Positions 23,295 to 31,693 of a stretch of 61,763 bases of DNA are shown in pieces. The translations under genes and the position numbers were made by a program. The stretch comes from an uncultured Archangium sp. (GTDB lineage: Bacteria; Myxococcota; Myxococcia; Myxococcales; Myxococcaceae). The notes under the pieces are model-generated. The model had not been told where the DNA came from and did not search any database. It saw only the letters and a program-made list of their open reading frames with translations. Location: positions 1 to 61,763 of the forward strand of contig CAIVGN010000103.1 in NCBI GenBank assembly GCA_903905455.1, written 5' to 3'. Every line of letters starts with the position of its first letter. Position 1 is the stretch's first letter.

Positions 23295-24961
23295 GACAAC
23301 GCCCCCGAGAGCTTCGCGAAGAGCGCGCGGTGAGCGTCGACGTTCGCGTGGCGATCCGTGCGCACCTCGATCAAGTGCAGCCCACCTTCGAGACAGCGGG
23401 TCACCGTACGCCCGAAGTCCGCGAGCTCGGTGGGCCGGTGGAGCTGCGCACCCGCCAGCGCGGCCACGTGAGAGAGGTCGACGCCGTGCGGCGTGCCGAA
23501 GAGTTCTTCGAAGTGCGGCGTCCGGTCGGCGATCGGGAGGAAGTGGAAGATGCCTCCGCCGTCGTTGTTCACCACCACCACCGTGAGTGAGAGGTGGTGA
23601 CGCCGGGCGATGAGCCAGCCCGAGAGATCGTGCAGCAGGGCGACGTCACCGATCAGCAGCGCCGTAGGGCGTTGCGTGCCGGCGGCCACTCCGAGCGCGG
23701 TGGAGGTGATGCCGTCGATGCCGTTGACCCCGCGGTTGGTGAACACGCGCAGGGGCAGCAGGCTCGTGGCGAACGCGTCGACGTCGCGGATCGGCATCGA
23801 GCTGGAGAGGAAGACCGAGGTGTCGGCCGGGAGGGCCGCGATGAAGTGACGCGCGAGGTGCGGGTCGGTGAACGAGGGATGCGTGAGGTTGGCGAGCACT
23901 GCGCGTTGCGCTTCTTGCCAGTGACGGAGGCACTGCCGTTGCCCCTCACCCTGACCCTCTCCCCCCTCGGGGGGAGAGGGGAAGGAGCTCAGGAACTCAG
24001 TGTTGTGGTGGTGCGGATCGAAGTGCTGCCCCTCTTCGTGGAACTCGAAGATCTTCGCGCCGCTCGCATCGAGCCATGCTTGGGGTGCCTTCGCCGTGAG
24101 GCCACCGCCGAAGCGCAACACCACGTCGGGCTTCATCTCTTCGGCGAACTTCGTGTTGCGCAGCAGCGCGTCGGCCACGCAGATCGCGTTCGGGAACCCG
24201 AAGCGCGCGTTCGATGCCGCCTCGGCGATCACCGGGAACGACAGGCGGGCCCCCAGCGCGTGAACCCGCGCACCGAAGTCGTCGTTCCGCTCGCGGGGAC
24301 CGCACACGATGATCCCCCGCTGCGCGCCCGCCATCGACGCGTGGAGCTCGGTCTCGTCGATCACCGCGCGTGCGCTCGTGTACTTCGTCGCCGGGGGGTC
24401 GATCACCGGCCCCTTCGCGCCGTCGATGGGCGCCAACGGCTCGCGGAAGGGCACGTTGAAGTGCACCGCCCCGCGCGGCGCCTGCTGCGAGAAGTGCACC
24501 AGCCGCGCGCTCACCGCCGCGAGGTGCGCCAGGCCCTCCTCGTCCGGCGTGGGGAGCGCCTCGGCCCCCTTCACGTAGCGCCCGAACATCCCCACCTGGG
24601 GGATCGTCTGCGGCGCACCGAAGCCGTGCAGCTCCCACGGGCGATCCGCGGTCAGGAGGATGAGCGGCGTGGCGCCCTCCGAGGCCTCCATCACCGCCGG
24701 AAGAAAATGCCCGCCCGCCGAGCCCGAGGTGCACACCACCACCGCCGGCGTTCCCGTCGACTTCGAGAGCCCGAGGGCAAAGAACGCCGCGCTCCGCTCA
24801 TCGATCACCGACCACAGCTTCACGTCCGGACGATCCGCGAAGGCCAGGGCCAACGGGGTCGAGCGGCTGCCCGGGGCGATCACCGCGTGCCGGACGCCAC
24901 CACCGACGAGCGCGCCTACCAGGGTCGCCGCCCAGCGCTGGTTCAACGTGGGCTCAGGCAT
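23291..24961 (-). CDS. menD: SEPHCHC synthase
   Basis: Thiamine-diphosphate enzyme joining 2-oxoglutarate and isochorismate, the first committed menaquinone step. The 556 residues match E. coli MenD in length. Seen: N-terminal HAVIAPGSRSTPLALAF (isochorismate-binding SRS), the ThDP-activating Glu in SVIDERSAAFFALG, VVCTSGSAGGHFLPAVMEA, and the C-terminal Mg/ThDP motif from LIGDVALLHDLSG to VVVNNDGGGIFHFLP. Residues about 321-345 (EFLSSFPSPPEGGEGQGEG) are unlike MenD and are encoded by a GC-rich palindromic repeat (separate entry). ATG 24961 overlaps the menF stop by eight bases. Confidence 0.95.
   Translation of the reverse strand: MPEPTLNQRWAATLVGALVGGGVRHAVIAPGSRSTPLALAFADRPDVKLWSVIDERSAAFFALGLSKSTGTPAVVVCTSGSAGGHFLPAVMEASEGATPLILLTADRPWELHGFGAPQTIPQVGMFGRYVKGAEALPTPDEEGLAHLAAVSARLVHFSQQAPRGAVHFNVPFREPLAPIDGAKGPVIDPPATKYTSARAVIDETELHASMAGAQRGIIVCGPRERNDDFGARVHALGARLSFPVIAEAASNARFGFPNAICVADALLRNTKFAEEMKPDVVLRFGGGLTAKAPQAWLDASGAKIFEFHEEGQHFDPHHHNTEFLSSFPSPPEGGEGQGEGQRQCLRHWQEAQRAVLANLTHPSFTDPHLARHFIAALPADTSVFLSSSMPIRDVDAFATSLLPLRVFTNRGVNGIDGITSTALGVAAGTQRPTALLIGDVALLHDLSGWLIARRHHLSLTVVVVNNDGGGIFHFLPIADRTPHFEELFGTPHGVDLSHVAALAGAQLHRPTELADFGRTVTRCLEGGLHLIEVRTDRHANVDAHRALFAKLSGALS
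23942..23981. repeat. GC-rich palindromic repeat element inside menD
   Basis: The core is CCCTCTCCCCCC (23955-23966), TC, GGGGGGAGAGGG (23969-23980): a perfect 12-bp inverted repeat with a two-base loop, preceded by CCCTCACCCTGA. This is the type of palindrome found in scattered copies in many proteobacterial and myxobacterial genomes, which reads as LTLSP-GGRGEG or PSPPEGGEGQGEG depending on frame. Here it keeps menD open and encodes a Gly/Glu/Pro-rich linker. Confidence 0.75.
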
Positions 24962-26168
24962 CGTGCACTCCCAGCGCCGGCAACAGCGCGCGCGACTTCC
25001 GCTCCGTCTCGATCCATTCCGACTCCGGGGTGCTGCCCGCCACGATGCCCGCACCGACGAAGACCTGGGCCTTCGCGCCATCGAGCAACGCCGACCGCAA
25101 CGCCACCGCCAACGTCAGCCCACCGGGCCCCATGGTTCCCACCGCGCCCGTGTACCACCCGCGCGAGAAGCCTTCGTGCTCGCGCAGCCACGCCATGGCC
25201 GCCGCCCGAGGCCGCCCGGCCACCGCCGGCGTGGGGTGCAGCGCGCGCGCGACCTCGAGGTGCGTGATCCCCGGCTTCACCGTGGCGCGAATGGGCGTGA
25301 AGAGGTGTTCGACGTTGGCCAGCACCTTCACCGTCGGCGAGGGCGGGTTGGTCACCGTGAGGGAGAAGGGCCCCAGCGACTCGCGGATGCCCTCCACCAC
25401 CGCCCGGTGCTCGCGGCGATCCTTGTCGCTGTTCATCAGGCTGCCGCCCTGCCCGCGCGCCGACGTCCCCGCGAGCGCGTCGGTGCAGAACACGTCTTCA
25501 CACGCCTCGCCCAGCGTCTCCGGCGAAGCGCCCACGAAGGCCCGGCCATCACGCCCGCGCACCAGGAACGACCAGCACTGCTTGTGCCGCGCCTCGAGCG
25601 CCTTGAGCACCGCCCGCTCGGGGAAGTCGCGCTCCGCCTCGACCTCGATCACCCGCGCGCAGACGACCTTGTCGAAGGTGCCCGCGTCGATCTGCTTCAG
25701 CGCCGCCTTGATGGTTCGATCCCAGTGGGCGCGAGAGCCGACCTTCAGCGACGCCGCGATGGAGCCCGTGAAGGGCTCGACCTCTTCCACTGCGGCCAGG
25801 CGCTGCTCCAGCTGGTGCGCCGAGGTGCCCGCGGCACCGAACGCGGCGATCCACGGCGCGCGCCCGTCCCACCAGGCCAGCACTTCGGGCAGCACCCAGC
25901 GCTCGGCGTCGAAGCCCACCCACGGCCGCGCGTCGTCGAAGGCCCACCCACCAAACCAGGGGCCCGGCGGAGGCCGGGTCGGCAACTTCGAGAGCCAGGT
26001 GACGTCGCCGCCGCCCTCGCCCGCCACGCCCAGGCCCGTGACGTGGAGCGCCCGCGAGGGGTTCGACCAGAACACGGACAGCGGGCCGGGGCCGATGCGC
26101 AACAGCGCACCGATCTCCGCCGGTTTCACGAGCCCGACGTACTGCCTTTTGACGAGGTCATTCCCCAC
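24954..26168 (-). CDS. menF: Isochorismate synthase
   Basis: A 404-residue chorismate-utilising enzyme of the MenF/EntC/anthranilate synthase I family that makes isochorismate for menaquinone. The conserved C-terminal catalytic half has FDKVVCARVIEVE, FVGASPETL, ALAGTSARG, a Glu-containing HRAVVEGI segment, LFTPI, HPTPAVAGRPRAAA and GWYTGAVG, ending with FVGAGIVAGSTPESEW. The N-terminal half is poorly conserved, as usual. Start GTG 26168 has only a weak ribosome-binding site. As first gene of the men run it diverges from DAHP synthase across 87 bases holding a likely shared operator. Confidence 0.94.
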   Translation of the reverse strand: MGNDLVKRQYVGLVKPAEIGALLRIGPGPLSVFWSNPSRALHVTGLGVAGEGGGDVTWLSKLPTRPPPGPWFGGWAFDDARPWVGFDAERWVLPEVLAWWDGRAPWIAAFGAAGTSAHQLEQRLAAVEEVEPFTGSIAASLKVGSRAHWDRTIKAALKQIDAGTFDKVVCARVIEVEAERDFPERAVLKALEARHKQCWSFLVRGRDGRAFVGASPETLGEACEDVFCTDALAGTSARGQGGSLMNSDKDRREHRAVVEGIRESLGPFSLTVTNPPSPTVKVLANVEHLFTPIRATVKPGITHLEVARALHPTPAVAGRPRAAAMAWLREHEGFSRGWYTGAVGTMGPGGLTLAVALRSALLDGAKAQVFVGAGIVAGSTPESEWIETERKSRALLPALGVHDA

Positions 26169-26175
26169 AGCGAGG

Positions 26176-26203
26176 TTGTCTTCTAAGGCATCCCCGCTAT
26201 AGA
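26176..26203 (+). promoter_or_regulatory. Candidate sigma-70 promoter for DAHP synthase-menG
   Basis: TTGTCT (26176-26181), 16-base spacer, TATAGA (26198-26203), about 50 bases before the ATG at 26256. It is the only good -10-like hexamer in this GC-rich divergent region. Predicted transcription start is near 26210, just before the operator-like repeat. Confidence 0.45.
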
Positions 26204-26214
26204 TGCATCACCAA

Positions 26215-26241
26215 GTTCAAAACGGCTTGAACTGGTTGAAC
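26215..26241. promoter_or_regulatory. Operator-like repeat GTTCAA-N6-TTGAAC-N3-TTGAAC
   Basis: GTTCAA at 26215-26220 forms an inverted repeat with TTGAAC at 26227-26232, and TTGAAC is repeated directly at 26236-26241. It lies between the divergent menF and DAHP synthase genes, right downstream of the proposed -10 for DAHP synthase and upstream of menF, where a dimeric regulator could control both. The cognate regulator is not known. Confidence 0.5.
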
Positions 26242-26255
26242 ACAGGGAGCACCGC

Positions 26256-27122
26256 ATGTCAGGGCAGCAGGCCAGGAAGGTGATGAGGGGGGCTGGGGAG
26301 CCGACGGTCAAGGTGTCCCTCGGAGGGGGTGTCATCGTGGGCGACGGGGCCTTCACCGTCATCGCGGGTCCTTGCGCGCTCGAGAACGCCGACCAGGTCG
26401 ACAAGTCGGCGGCGGCGGTGAAGAACGCCGGCGCCCACGCGCTGCGCGGCGGCGCCTTCAAGCCCCGCACCTCGCCCTATTCCTTCCAGGGCCTGGGCGA
26501 GATGGGGCTCAAGCTGATGGCCGAGCAGGGCAAGAAGCACCGCCTGCCCATCGTGTCCGAGGTGATGGACGTCGCGCAGCTCGAGCTGATGATGGACTAC
26601 GTCGACGTGCTGCAGATCGGCGCGCGCAACATGCACAACTTCTCGCTGTTGCGCGAAGTGGCGAAGACCCACCGCCCCGTGGTGCTCAAGCGCGGCTTCG
26701 GCGCGACCCTCGAAGAGTGGCTGCTGGCCGCCGAGTACATCCTCGATGGCGGCAACGACCAGGTGATCCTCTGCGAGCGCGGCATCCGCAGCTTCGACAA
26801 CACCCTGCGCAACACCCTCGATCTCGCGGGCATGGCCTGGGTCAAGGAGCGCTCGCGCCTGCCGGTGATCGTCGACCCCTCGCACTCCACGGGCGTGCGC
26901 TCGTTGGTGGTGCCCATGGCGCTCGCCGCCGCGGCCGCTGGCGCCGACGGGATCATGGTCGAGGTGCACCCCACCCCGGAGATCGCGCTGTGCGACGGCC
27001 CCCAGGCGCTGACGCCGGCGATGTTCGGACAGCTGATGAAGACGCTCCCGGCGCTGCTGGCGGCCACGGGACGCGAGCTCGCGCACCCCGAGGCGCTGGC
27101 CGCGGTCGGAGGCGCTCGATGA
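26256..27122 (+). CDS. aroF: 3-Deoxy-7-phosphoheptulonate synthase (DAHP synthase)
   Basis: Condenses PEP and erythrose 4-phosphate, the entry to the shikimate pathway that feeds chorismate to menaquinone. The 288 residues fit the short AroA I-beta type (Bacillus/Thermotoga-like, KDO8P-synthase related): [65 protein letters not shown] and IVDPSHSTG, with metal/substrate ligands Cys, His, Glu and Asp in place. No chorismate mutase or ACT-like regulatory domain is fused. AGGGAG precedes ATG 26256 by about six bases. It overlaps menG (ATGA) and diverges from the menF operon, tying precursor supply to menaquinone synthesis. Confidence 0.94.
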   Translation: MSGQQARKVMRGAGEPTVKVSLGGGVIVGDGAFTVIAGPCALENADQVDKSAAAVKNAGAHALRGGAFKPRTSPYSFQGLGEMGLKLMAEQGKKHRLPIVSEVMDVAQLELMMDYVDVLQIGARNMHNFSLLREVAKTHRPVVLKRGFGATLEEWLLAAEYILDGGNDQVILCERGIRSFDNTLRNTLDLAGMAWVKERSRLPVIVDPSHSTGVRSLVVPMALAAAAAGADGIMVEVHPTPEIALCDGPQALTPAMFGQLMKTLPALLAATGRELAHPEALAAVGGAR

Positions 27123-27808
27123 GCGAGCAGGTCCACCAGATGTTCACGCAGATCGCGCCCCGCTACGACGCGACCAACGACGTGCTCTCGATGGGCGTGC
27201 ATCGCCTGTGGCGCCGCGTGGCCGTGCGCCTGTCCGGAGCGAAGCCCGGAGACGCGGTCCTCGACTGCGCCACCGGCACCGGGGATCTCGCCCTGGCCTT
27301 CAAGCGCACCGTGGGCCCCGAGGGCGAGGTGCTGGGCACCGACTTCAACGCCGGCATGCTCTCGTTCGCGCCCAAGAAGGCCGAGCAGGCGGGCCTCGCG
27401 GTGAAGTTCGAGGTCGCCGACGCGATGAAGCTGCCCTACGAGTCGTCGCGCTTCACCGTGGCGTCGATCTCCTTCGGCATCCGCAACGTCGACGATCCCA
27501 GGGCCTGCGTGGCCGAGCTGGCCCGCGTGGTGAAGCCCGGCGGCCGGGTGGTGGTGCTCGAGTTCGGCCAGCCCAAGGGTGTCTTCGGGGCGCTCTTCCG
27601 CTTCTACGCGAGGCACGTGATGCCGCTGCTGGGCCAGCTGCTCACCGGCAGCCGCGCCGCCTACGAGTACCTGCCGCGCACCATGGCCGCCTTCCCCGCC
27701 GGCGAGCGCTTCACCGCGATGATGAGCGACACCGGCAAGTACGCGAAGGCCGAGGCGCACCCGCTGCTGTGGGGCCTCGCCTACGTCTACGTCGGCACCG
27801 TGGCCTGA
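27119..27808 (+). CDS. menG: Demethylmenaquinone methyltransferase
   Basis: A 229-residue UbiE/MenG family SAM methyltransferase for the last menaquinone step. Motif I is [15 protein letters not shown], the acidic strand [11 protein letters not shown], and the family signatures [16 protein letters not shown] and [14 protein letters not shown] are present, followed by [17 protein letters not shown] and [16 protein letters not shown]. In an organism with a men locus and no ubiquinone genes in view, the MenG role is preferred. ATG 27119 overlaps the DAHP synthase stop. Its 3' end overlaps the convergent recX gene by 22 bases. Confidence 0.94.
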   Translation: MSEQVHQMFTQIAPRYDATNDVLSMGVHRLWRRVAVRLSGAKPGDAVLDCATGTGDLALAFKRTVGPEGEVLGTDFNAGMLSFAPKKAEQAGLAVKFEVADAMKLPYESSRFTVASISFGIRNVDDPRACVAELARVVKPGGRVVVLEFGQPKGVFGALFRFYARHVMPLLGQLLTGSRAAYEYLPRTMAAFPAGERFTAMMSDTGKYAKAEAHPLLWGLAYVYVGTVA

Positions 27809-28629
27809 CGCAGCAGCGCGCGCTTCGCGACGTCGAAGCTGAAGCCCGCGCGTACCAGCACCCCCAGGTCCTTCTGCTTGCGGCCAGGGTCCACCCCGAG
27901 CCGCTTCTTCTGGACCAACTTCGCGGCCGCCTCGGGCCCGCGCTCGGGAGCGGTGGCCTTCTTCTTCATCAGCTGCGGTGGAGGCGCCGGCGGGAGCGGC
28001 AGTTGGAGCACCCGGCACGCGTCGCCTGGCAGGGTCTCGGAGCCGCGCGCGGCGAAGGGAAGGTGAAGCACCTGGCCGCCGAGGCCCGCCTCTTCCCGCT
28101 CGAACTCGGCCTCCTCGTCCGCCTCGGCCTGGGCAGCCGCCTGGATTGAAGCGTGCTCCTCGGACGCGGCCTTCAGCGCCCGCCGCGCGAGGTCGGAGTT
28201 GAACCCCGCGCGCAGGAGCACCGCGAGGTCCTTCTGCTTCCGCTCGGGGTCGACGCCCAGGCGCTTGCGCTTGACCAGGGTGCAGGCGGCCTCGAACTCG
28301 CGCTCGGGCGTGGAGGTCGAGAGCTTCTTCGCCAGCTCCGGGTCGATGCCCTTCTCGCGGAGCTTGAGCTGGATCACCCGGCTGCTCTTGCCCTGGCGGT
28401 GCAGGGACGCGGTCTTCGCTTCCCCCATGCGGGCATCGTCGATGTAGCCGGCCTTCACCATGCGCGCGACGACCTCCTCGACGAGCGCCTTGCCCTCGGC
28501 GGGTCCGACGTCTTCCTGGCGCTTCACGCGGCGCTCGAGCAACTGCACCAGCCCCTTGCGGCTCGCCGAGTGGCCGCGCAGGTAATGCAACGCGACGTTG
28601 TTCAGCGACTTGTCCGAGATCTTCCTCAC
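27787..28629 (-). CDS. recX: RecX-family regulator with duplicated C-terminal repeat
   Basis: RecX proteins bind RecA filaments and restrain recombination. Usual members are about 150-200 residues; this one is 280. Residues about 8-110 carry the standard helical repeats (LNNVALHYLRGHSASRKGLV, MVKAGYIDDARMGEAKTASL, RVIQLKLREKGIDPELAKKL). Residues 114-155 are the last RecX repeat (RLGVDPERKQKDLAVLLRAG); after a charged, then Pro-rich linker (156-233) this repeat occurs again at 234-275, 28 of 42 residues identical by my alignment. The start is GTG 28629. The 3' end overlaps menG on the other strand by 22 bases. RecA contact by the extra repeat is unknown. Confidence 0.82.
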   Translation of the reverse strand: MRKISDKSLNNVALHYLRGHSASRKGLVQLLERRVKRQEDVGPAEGKALVEEVVARMVKAGYIDDARMGEAKTASLHRQGKSSRVIQLKLREKGIDPELAKKLSTSTPEREFEAACTLVKRKRLGVDPERKQKDLAVLLRAGFNSDLARRALKAASEEHASIQAAAQAEADEEAEFEREEAGLGGQVLHLPFAARGSETLPGDACRVLQLPLPPAPPPQLMKKKATAPERGPEAAAKLVQKKRLGVDPGRKQKDLGVLVRAGFSFDVAKRALLRQATVPT

Positions 28630-28732
28630 GCCATCCGTCTACTCCCTGGGGCTGACATCCACGACACGTTCGCCCGGACAAGGTGCAGATTCCGCGTGAC
28701 GAATGGGGGGCCAGCGTAGTCAGCAGGCTGCC

Positions 28733-29497
28733 ATGACTGAGCCTGATGCACTGCAGCCCCTGATCGACGAACTGGCGACCCTCCGGAACCGCGTGGCGGA
28801 GCTTGAATCAGCGGAGGCCGGCAGGGCGCGCAGGCGCATGCGGCTGCGTGGGGTGTTGCTGCTCAGCCTGGTGGTGGGCACGACTGCCTTCGCCCAGTTG
28901 GTGAGCTTCCAGCCCAACGCGCCGGCGATCGCCGCGGACGTGAACGGCAATTTCACCCAACTCAAGACCTGGCTGGAGCAGAAGGTCGGAGCTGCTGGCA
29001 GTGCCAACGTCGCCATCACCGCCGCCACTCGCATCCAGACGGGCACCACCTCCAACGCAGCGTTGTCCACCGGGAAGGCGCTGCTGGTGACGGCCAACAC
29101 CGGTGCACCCGCGGTCCCCATCGCCGAGTTCAGGCACGACAACCAAACGCAGGGGGTCGGCATCGGGTACAACACCATCTACGCCACGGGGACCGCGGCC
29201 AACCAGGACCTGAATCTGGCCGCGCGCGGGACCGGGCTCCTCTTCCTCCAGAGCCCCACCACCATCACCGGCGACCTGGTGGTCACCAGCAACACTTCGA
29301 CCGGGAGCTGGCTGGCGTCGACGACCAGGGTGCCCGCGAACGGCGGCACGCTCGCGCCCGGCAGCGCGCCCAACGGCAACTGGACGACGCTCGAATGCAG
29401 TCCTGGCCAGTACGTGTGCGGACTGACGTTCACCCACCCCGCCGGGCAGGACGGGGCGTTCCAGGAGAGCTTCAGCATCCGCTGCTGCACGTTGTGA
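28733..29497 (+). CDS. Coiled-coil/stalk-like surface protein, unknown function
   Basis: A 254-residue product from ATG 28733. Residues 1-30 form a short coiled coil (LIDELATLRNRVAELESAE), then a basic patch RARRRMRLR and a transmembrane or signal-anchor segment (about 38-54, GVLLLSLVVGTTAFAQL). The motif FQPNAPAIAADVNGNFTQLKTWLEQKVG right after it resembles stalk starts seen in many proteobacterial secreted proteins. The rest is Thr/Asn/Gly-rich beta structure like phage-tail or adhesin repeats, and it ends FQESFSIRCCTL with two Cys. Divergent from recX; function not known. Confidence 0.7.
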   Translation: MTEPDALQPLIDELATLRNRVAELESAEAGRARRRMRLRGVLLLSLVVGTTAFAQLVSFQPNAPAIAADVNGNFTQLKTWLEQKVGAAGSANVAITAATRIQTGTTSNAALSTGKALLVTANTGAPAVPIAEFRHDNQTQGVGIGYNTIYATGTAANQDLNLAARGTGLLFLQSPTTITGDLVVTSNTSTGSWLASTTRVPANGGTLAPGSAPNGNWTTLECSPGQYVCGLTFTHPAGQDGAFQESFSIRCCTL

Positions 29498-29601
29498 CGG
29501 GGCCGAGGTCCTCGGAGGCCCACGCAGCGCCGTCGGCGGACACGGACCGGTCACGACGCCGGGCCCGCCCCAGGAGGCACTGAGTCGAGCTCGCTGGGCG
29601 C

Positions 29602-30276
29602 TCAGACGGTCGAACGCGATCGCCCTGCCCGGCGTTGCAGCCAGCGGGTGAAGAGCGACAGGCCGATGATCGCCACGCCCGCGACCAGCACGCGCACCAG
29701 GGCCGTCTGCCGCGCACCCTCGGCGCCGTCGGCGAGGGCCGCCGAGAGCTCCGTGTAGATGAGGCAGTTGGGCAGCAGCCCCAGCGCGTTGCCCACCAGC
29801 CACTTCTTCCACGTCATGGGTGACGCGCCCGCGGCGAGGTTCACCAGCGGGTACGGCAAGGGCAGCTGCCGCACCATGATCGTCGTCAGCACGCCGCCCT
29901 GATCGAGCTCGCGCACCAGCCACCCCGCGCCCCGCGCCTCGAGCCAGCCGCGCAGCGCATCGCCCGCGACCCAGCGCCCGACGACGAAGTGTACATTGGC
30001 CCACACGTTGGCCGCGGCCCAGACGAGGAGCCACCCCGGCCAGAAGCCCCAGGTCACCCCGGCGGTCACCATCATCGCCACGGCGGGGGTGAACAGAGAG
30101 GTCGCGACGCCGAAGAGCAGGAAATAGAGGGGTATGGCCGAAGGGCTGCCGCCCAGCGCGCGCAACTGGGCGATGAGCGTCGCCGCCTGGAAGCGGTCGC
30201 CGAGCACGAGCCGGCCGATCACTGCACCGCCAGTGATGAGCGTGATGAGCAGAACGATCTTCCACCGTCGCGACAC
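29602..30276 (-). CDS. TVP38/TMEM64-family (DedA-like) membrane protein
   Basis: A 224-residue inner-membrane protein with about five hydrophobic segments. The SNARE-assoc/VTT signatures are present: FGVATSLFTPAVAMMVTAGVTWG, VHFVVGRWVAGDALRGWLE, RQLPLPYPLVNLAAGASPMTW, then the segment KKWLVGNALGLLPNCLIY. Family members are linked to lipid scrambling or transport; substrate unknown. Start GTG 30276 gives a basic N-terminus (SRRWK) before the first segment. It is divergent from gltA (60 bases apart) and converges on the stalk-like gene ending at 29497. Confidence 0.85.
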   Translation of the reverse strand: MSRRWKIVLLITLITGGAVIGRLVLGDRFQAATLIAQLRALGGSPSAIPLYFLLFGVATSLFTPAVAMMVTAGVTWGFWPGWLLVWAAANVWANVHFVVGRWVAGDALRGWLEARGAGWLVRELDQGGVLTTIMVRQLPLPYPLVNLAAGASPMTWKKWLVGNALGLLPNCLIYTELSAALADGAEGARQTALVRVLVAGVAIIGLSLFTRWLQRRAGRSRSTV

Positions 30277-30336
30277 GAGCCGGGCTTCTACTCTTTTTCG
30301 TTGAAAGTGCCGGTGCCGCGTGGAAACTCCGCGCCC

Positions 30337-31623
30337 ATGGCCAACACGCTCAGCGTCACCGACAACCGGAACGGCAAGCAGTACGAATTGCCGATTGAGA
30401 ATGGCTGCATCAAGGCCATCGACCTTCGCAAGATCAAGACCGACGAGAAGGACTTCGGCTTGATGTCTTACGATCCCGCGTTCCTCAACACGGCGAACAC
30501 CAAGTCCGCCATCACGTTCATCGATGGTGACGTGGGCATCCTCGAGTACCGCGGGTACCCGATCGATCAGCTGGCCGAGAAGTCGACGCACCTCGAGGTC
30601 TCGTACCTCCTGATGAACGGCGAGCTCCCCAACAAGGTGCAGCTCGAAGAGTTCAGCAGCAAGATCACGCACCACACGTACGTTCACGAGAACATCAAGT
30701 CCTTCATGGACGGGTTCCGCTACGACGCGCACCCGATGTCGATGCTCGCGTCGACCGTCGCCGCGCTCTCGAGCTTCTACCCCGAAGCGAAGAACGTGAA
30801 GAACAAGGAGGTCCGTCGCGCGCAGATGATGCGGCTGATCGCCAAGATGCCCACCCTCGCGGCGTTCTCCTACCGCCACAGCCAAGGGCTGCCGTACGTC
30901 TACCCGAACAACGATCTCGGCTACACCGAGAACTTCCTCACGATGGTCAAGAGCATCGGCAAGCCCAACTGGCGCCCGCACCCGGCGCTGGTGAAGGCGC
31001 TGGACCTGCTCTTCATCCTCCACGCGGACCACGAGCAGAACTGCTCCACCACCGCGACCCGCGTCGTCGGCTCGTCGGAAGTCGACCCGTACTCGGCCGT
31101 CGCGGCCGGCATCACCGCGCTCTACGGCCCGCTCCACGGCGGCGCCAACGAGGCCGTGCTGCGCATGCTGCGTGAGATCGGCGACGTGAAGAACGTCCCC
31201 GAGTTCATCGCCCGCGTGAAGGGCGGCGACGGCACCAAGCTCATGGGCTTCGGTCACCGCGTCTACAAGAACTACGACCCCCGCGCGAAGGTCATCAAGA
31301 AGGCCTGCGACGAGGTGTTCTCGGTCACCGGCAAGAACCCGGCCCTGGAGATCGCCGTCGAGCTCGAGCGCATCGCGCTGCAGGACGACTACTTCGTCAA
31401 GCGCAAGCTGTACCCCAACGTCGACTTCTACTCGGGCCTCATCTACGAGGCGATGGGCTTCCCGGCCGACTTCTTCACCAACCTCTTCGCCATCCCCCGC
31501 ACCGTGGGTTGGGTGAGCCAGTGGGAAGAGATGATCACCGACGACGAGCAGAAGATCGCCCGTCCTCGCCAGATCTTCACCGGCAAGCGCCAGCTCAACT
31601 ACGTGGCCATCGACAAGCGCTGA
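30337..31623 (+). CDS. gltA: Citrate synthase
   Basis: Condenses oxaloacetate and acetyl-CoA in the TCA cycle. The 428-residue product has the catalytic triad in context: H267 in GPLHGGANE, H307 in GFGHRVYKNYDPRA and D363 in PNVDFYSG, with LHADHEQNCST (from 228). The N-terminal extension (ENGCIKAIDLRKI, AFLNTANTKSAITFIDGD) is that of type II, allosteric-type bacterial synthases. The ATG at 30337 has no strong ribosome-binding site; the GGAAA about 12 bases upstream is weak. A strong intrinsic terminator follows the stop. Confidence 0.97.
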   Translation: MANTLSVTDNRNGKQYELPIENGCIKAIDLRKIKTDEKDFGLMSYDPAFLNTANTKSAITFIDGDVGILEYRGYPIDQLAEKSTHLEVSYLLMNGELPNKVQLEEFSSKITHHTYVHENIKSFMDGFRYDAHPMSMLASTVAALSSFYPEAKNVKNKEVRRAQMMRLIAKMPTLAAFSYRHSQGLPYVYPNNDLGYTENFLTMVKSIGKPNWRPHPALVKALDLLFILHADHEQNCSTTATRVVGSSEVDPYSAVAAGITALYGPLHGGANEAVLRMLREIGDVKNVPEFIARVKGGDGTKLMGFGHRVYKNYDPRAKVIKKACDEVFSVTGKNPALEIAVELERIALQDDYFVKRKLYPNVDFYSGLIYEAMGFPADFFTNLFAIPRTVGWVSQWEEMITDDEQKIARPRQIFTGKRQLNYVAIDKR

Positions 31624-31652
31624 AGTTCGCCCTTCGAAGGCTGAACACCAGG

Positions 31653-31688
31653 CGGCCGCTTCCCTTGGAGGGAGGCGGCCGTTTTGTT
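31653..31688 (+). terminator. Intrinsic terminator of gltA
   Basis: CGGCCGCTTCCCT (31653-31665), loop TGG, AGGGAGGCGGCCG (31669-31681): a 13-bp stem with one G-T pair, followed by TTTTGTTT. It starts 29 bases after the gltA stop and lies before the convergent acyl-CoA ligase gene. Confidence 0.92.
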
Positions 31689-31693
31689 TGGCG

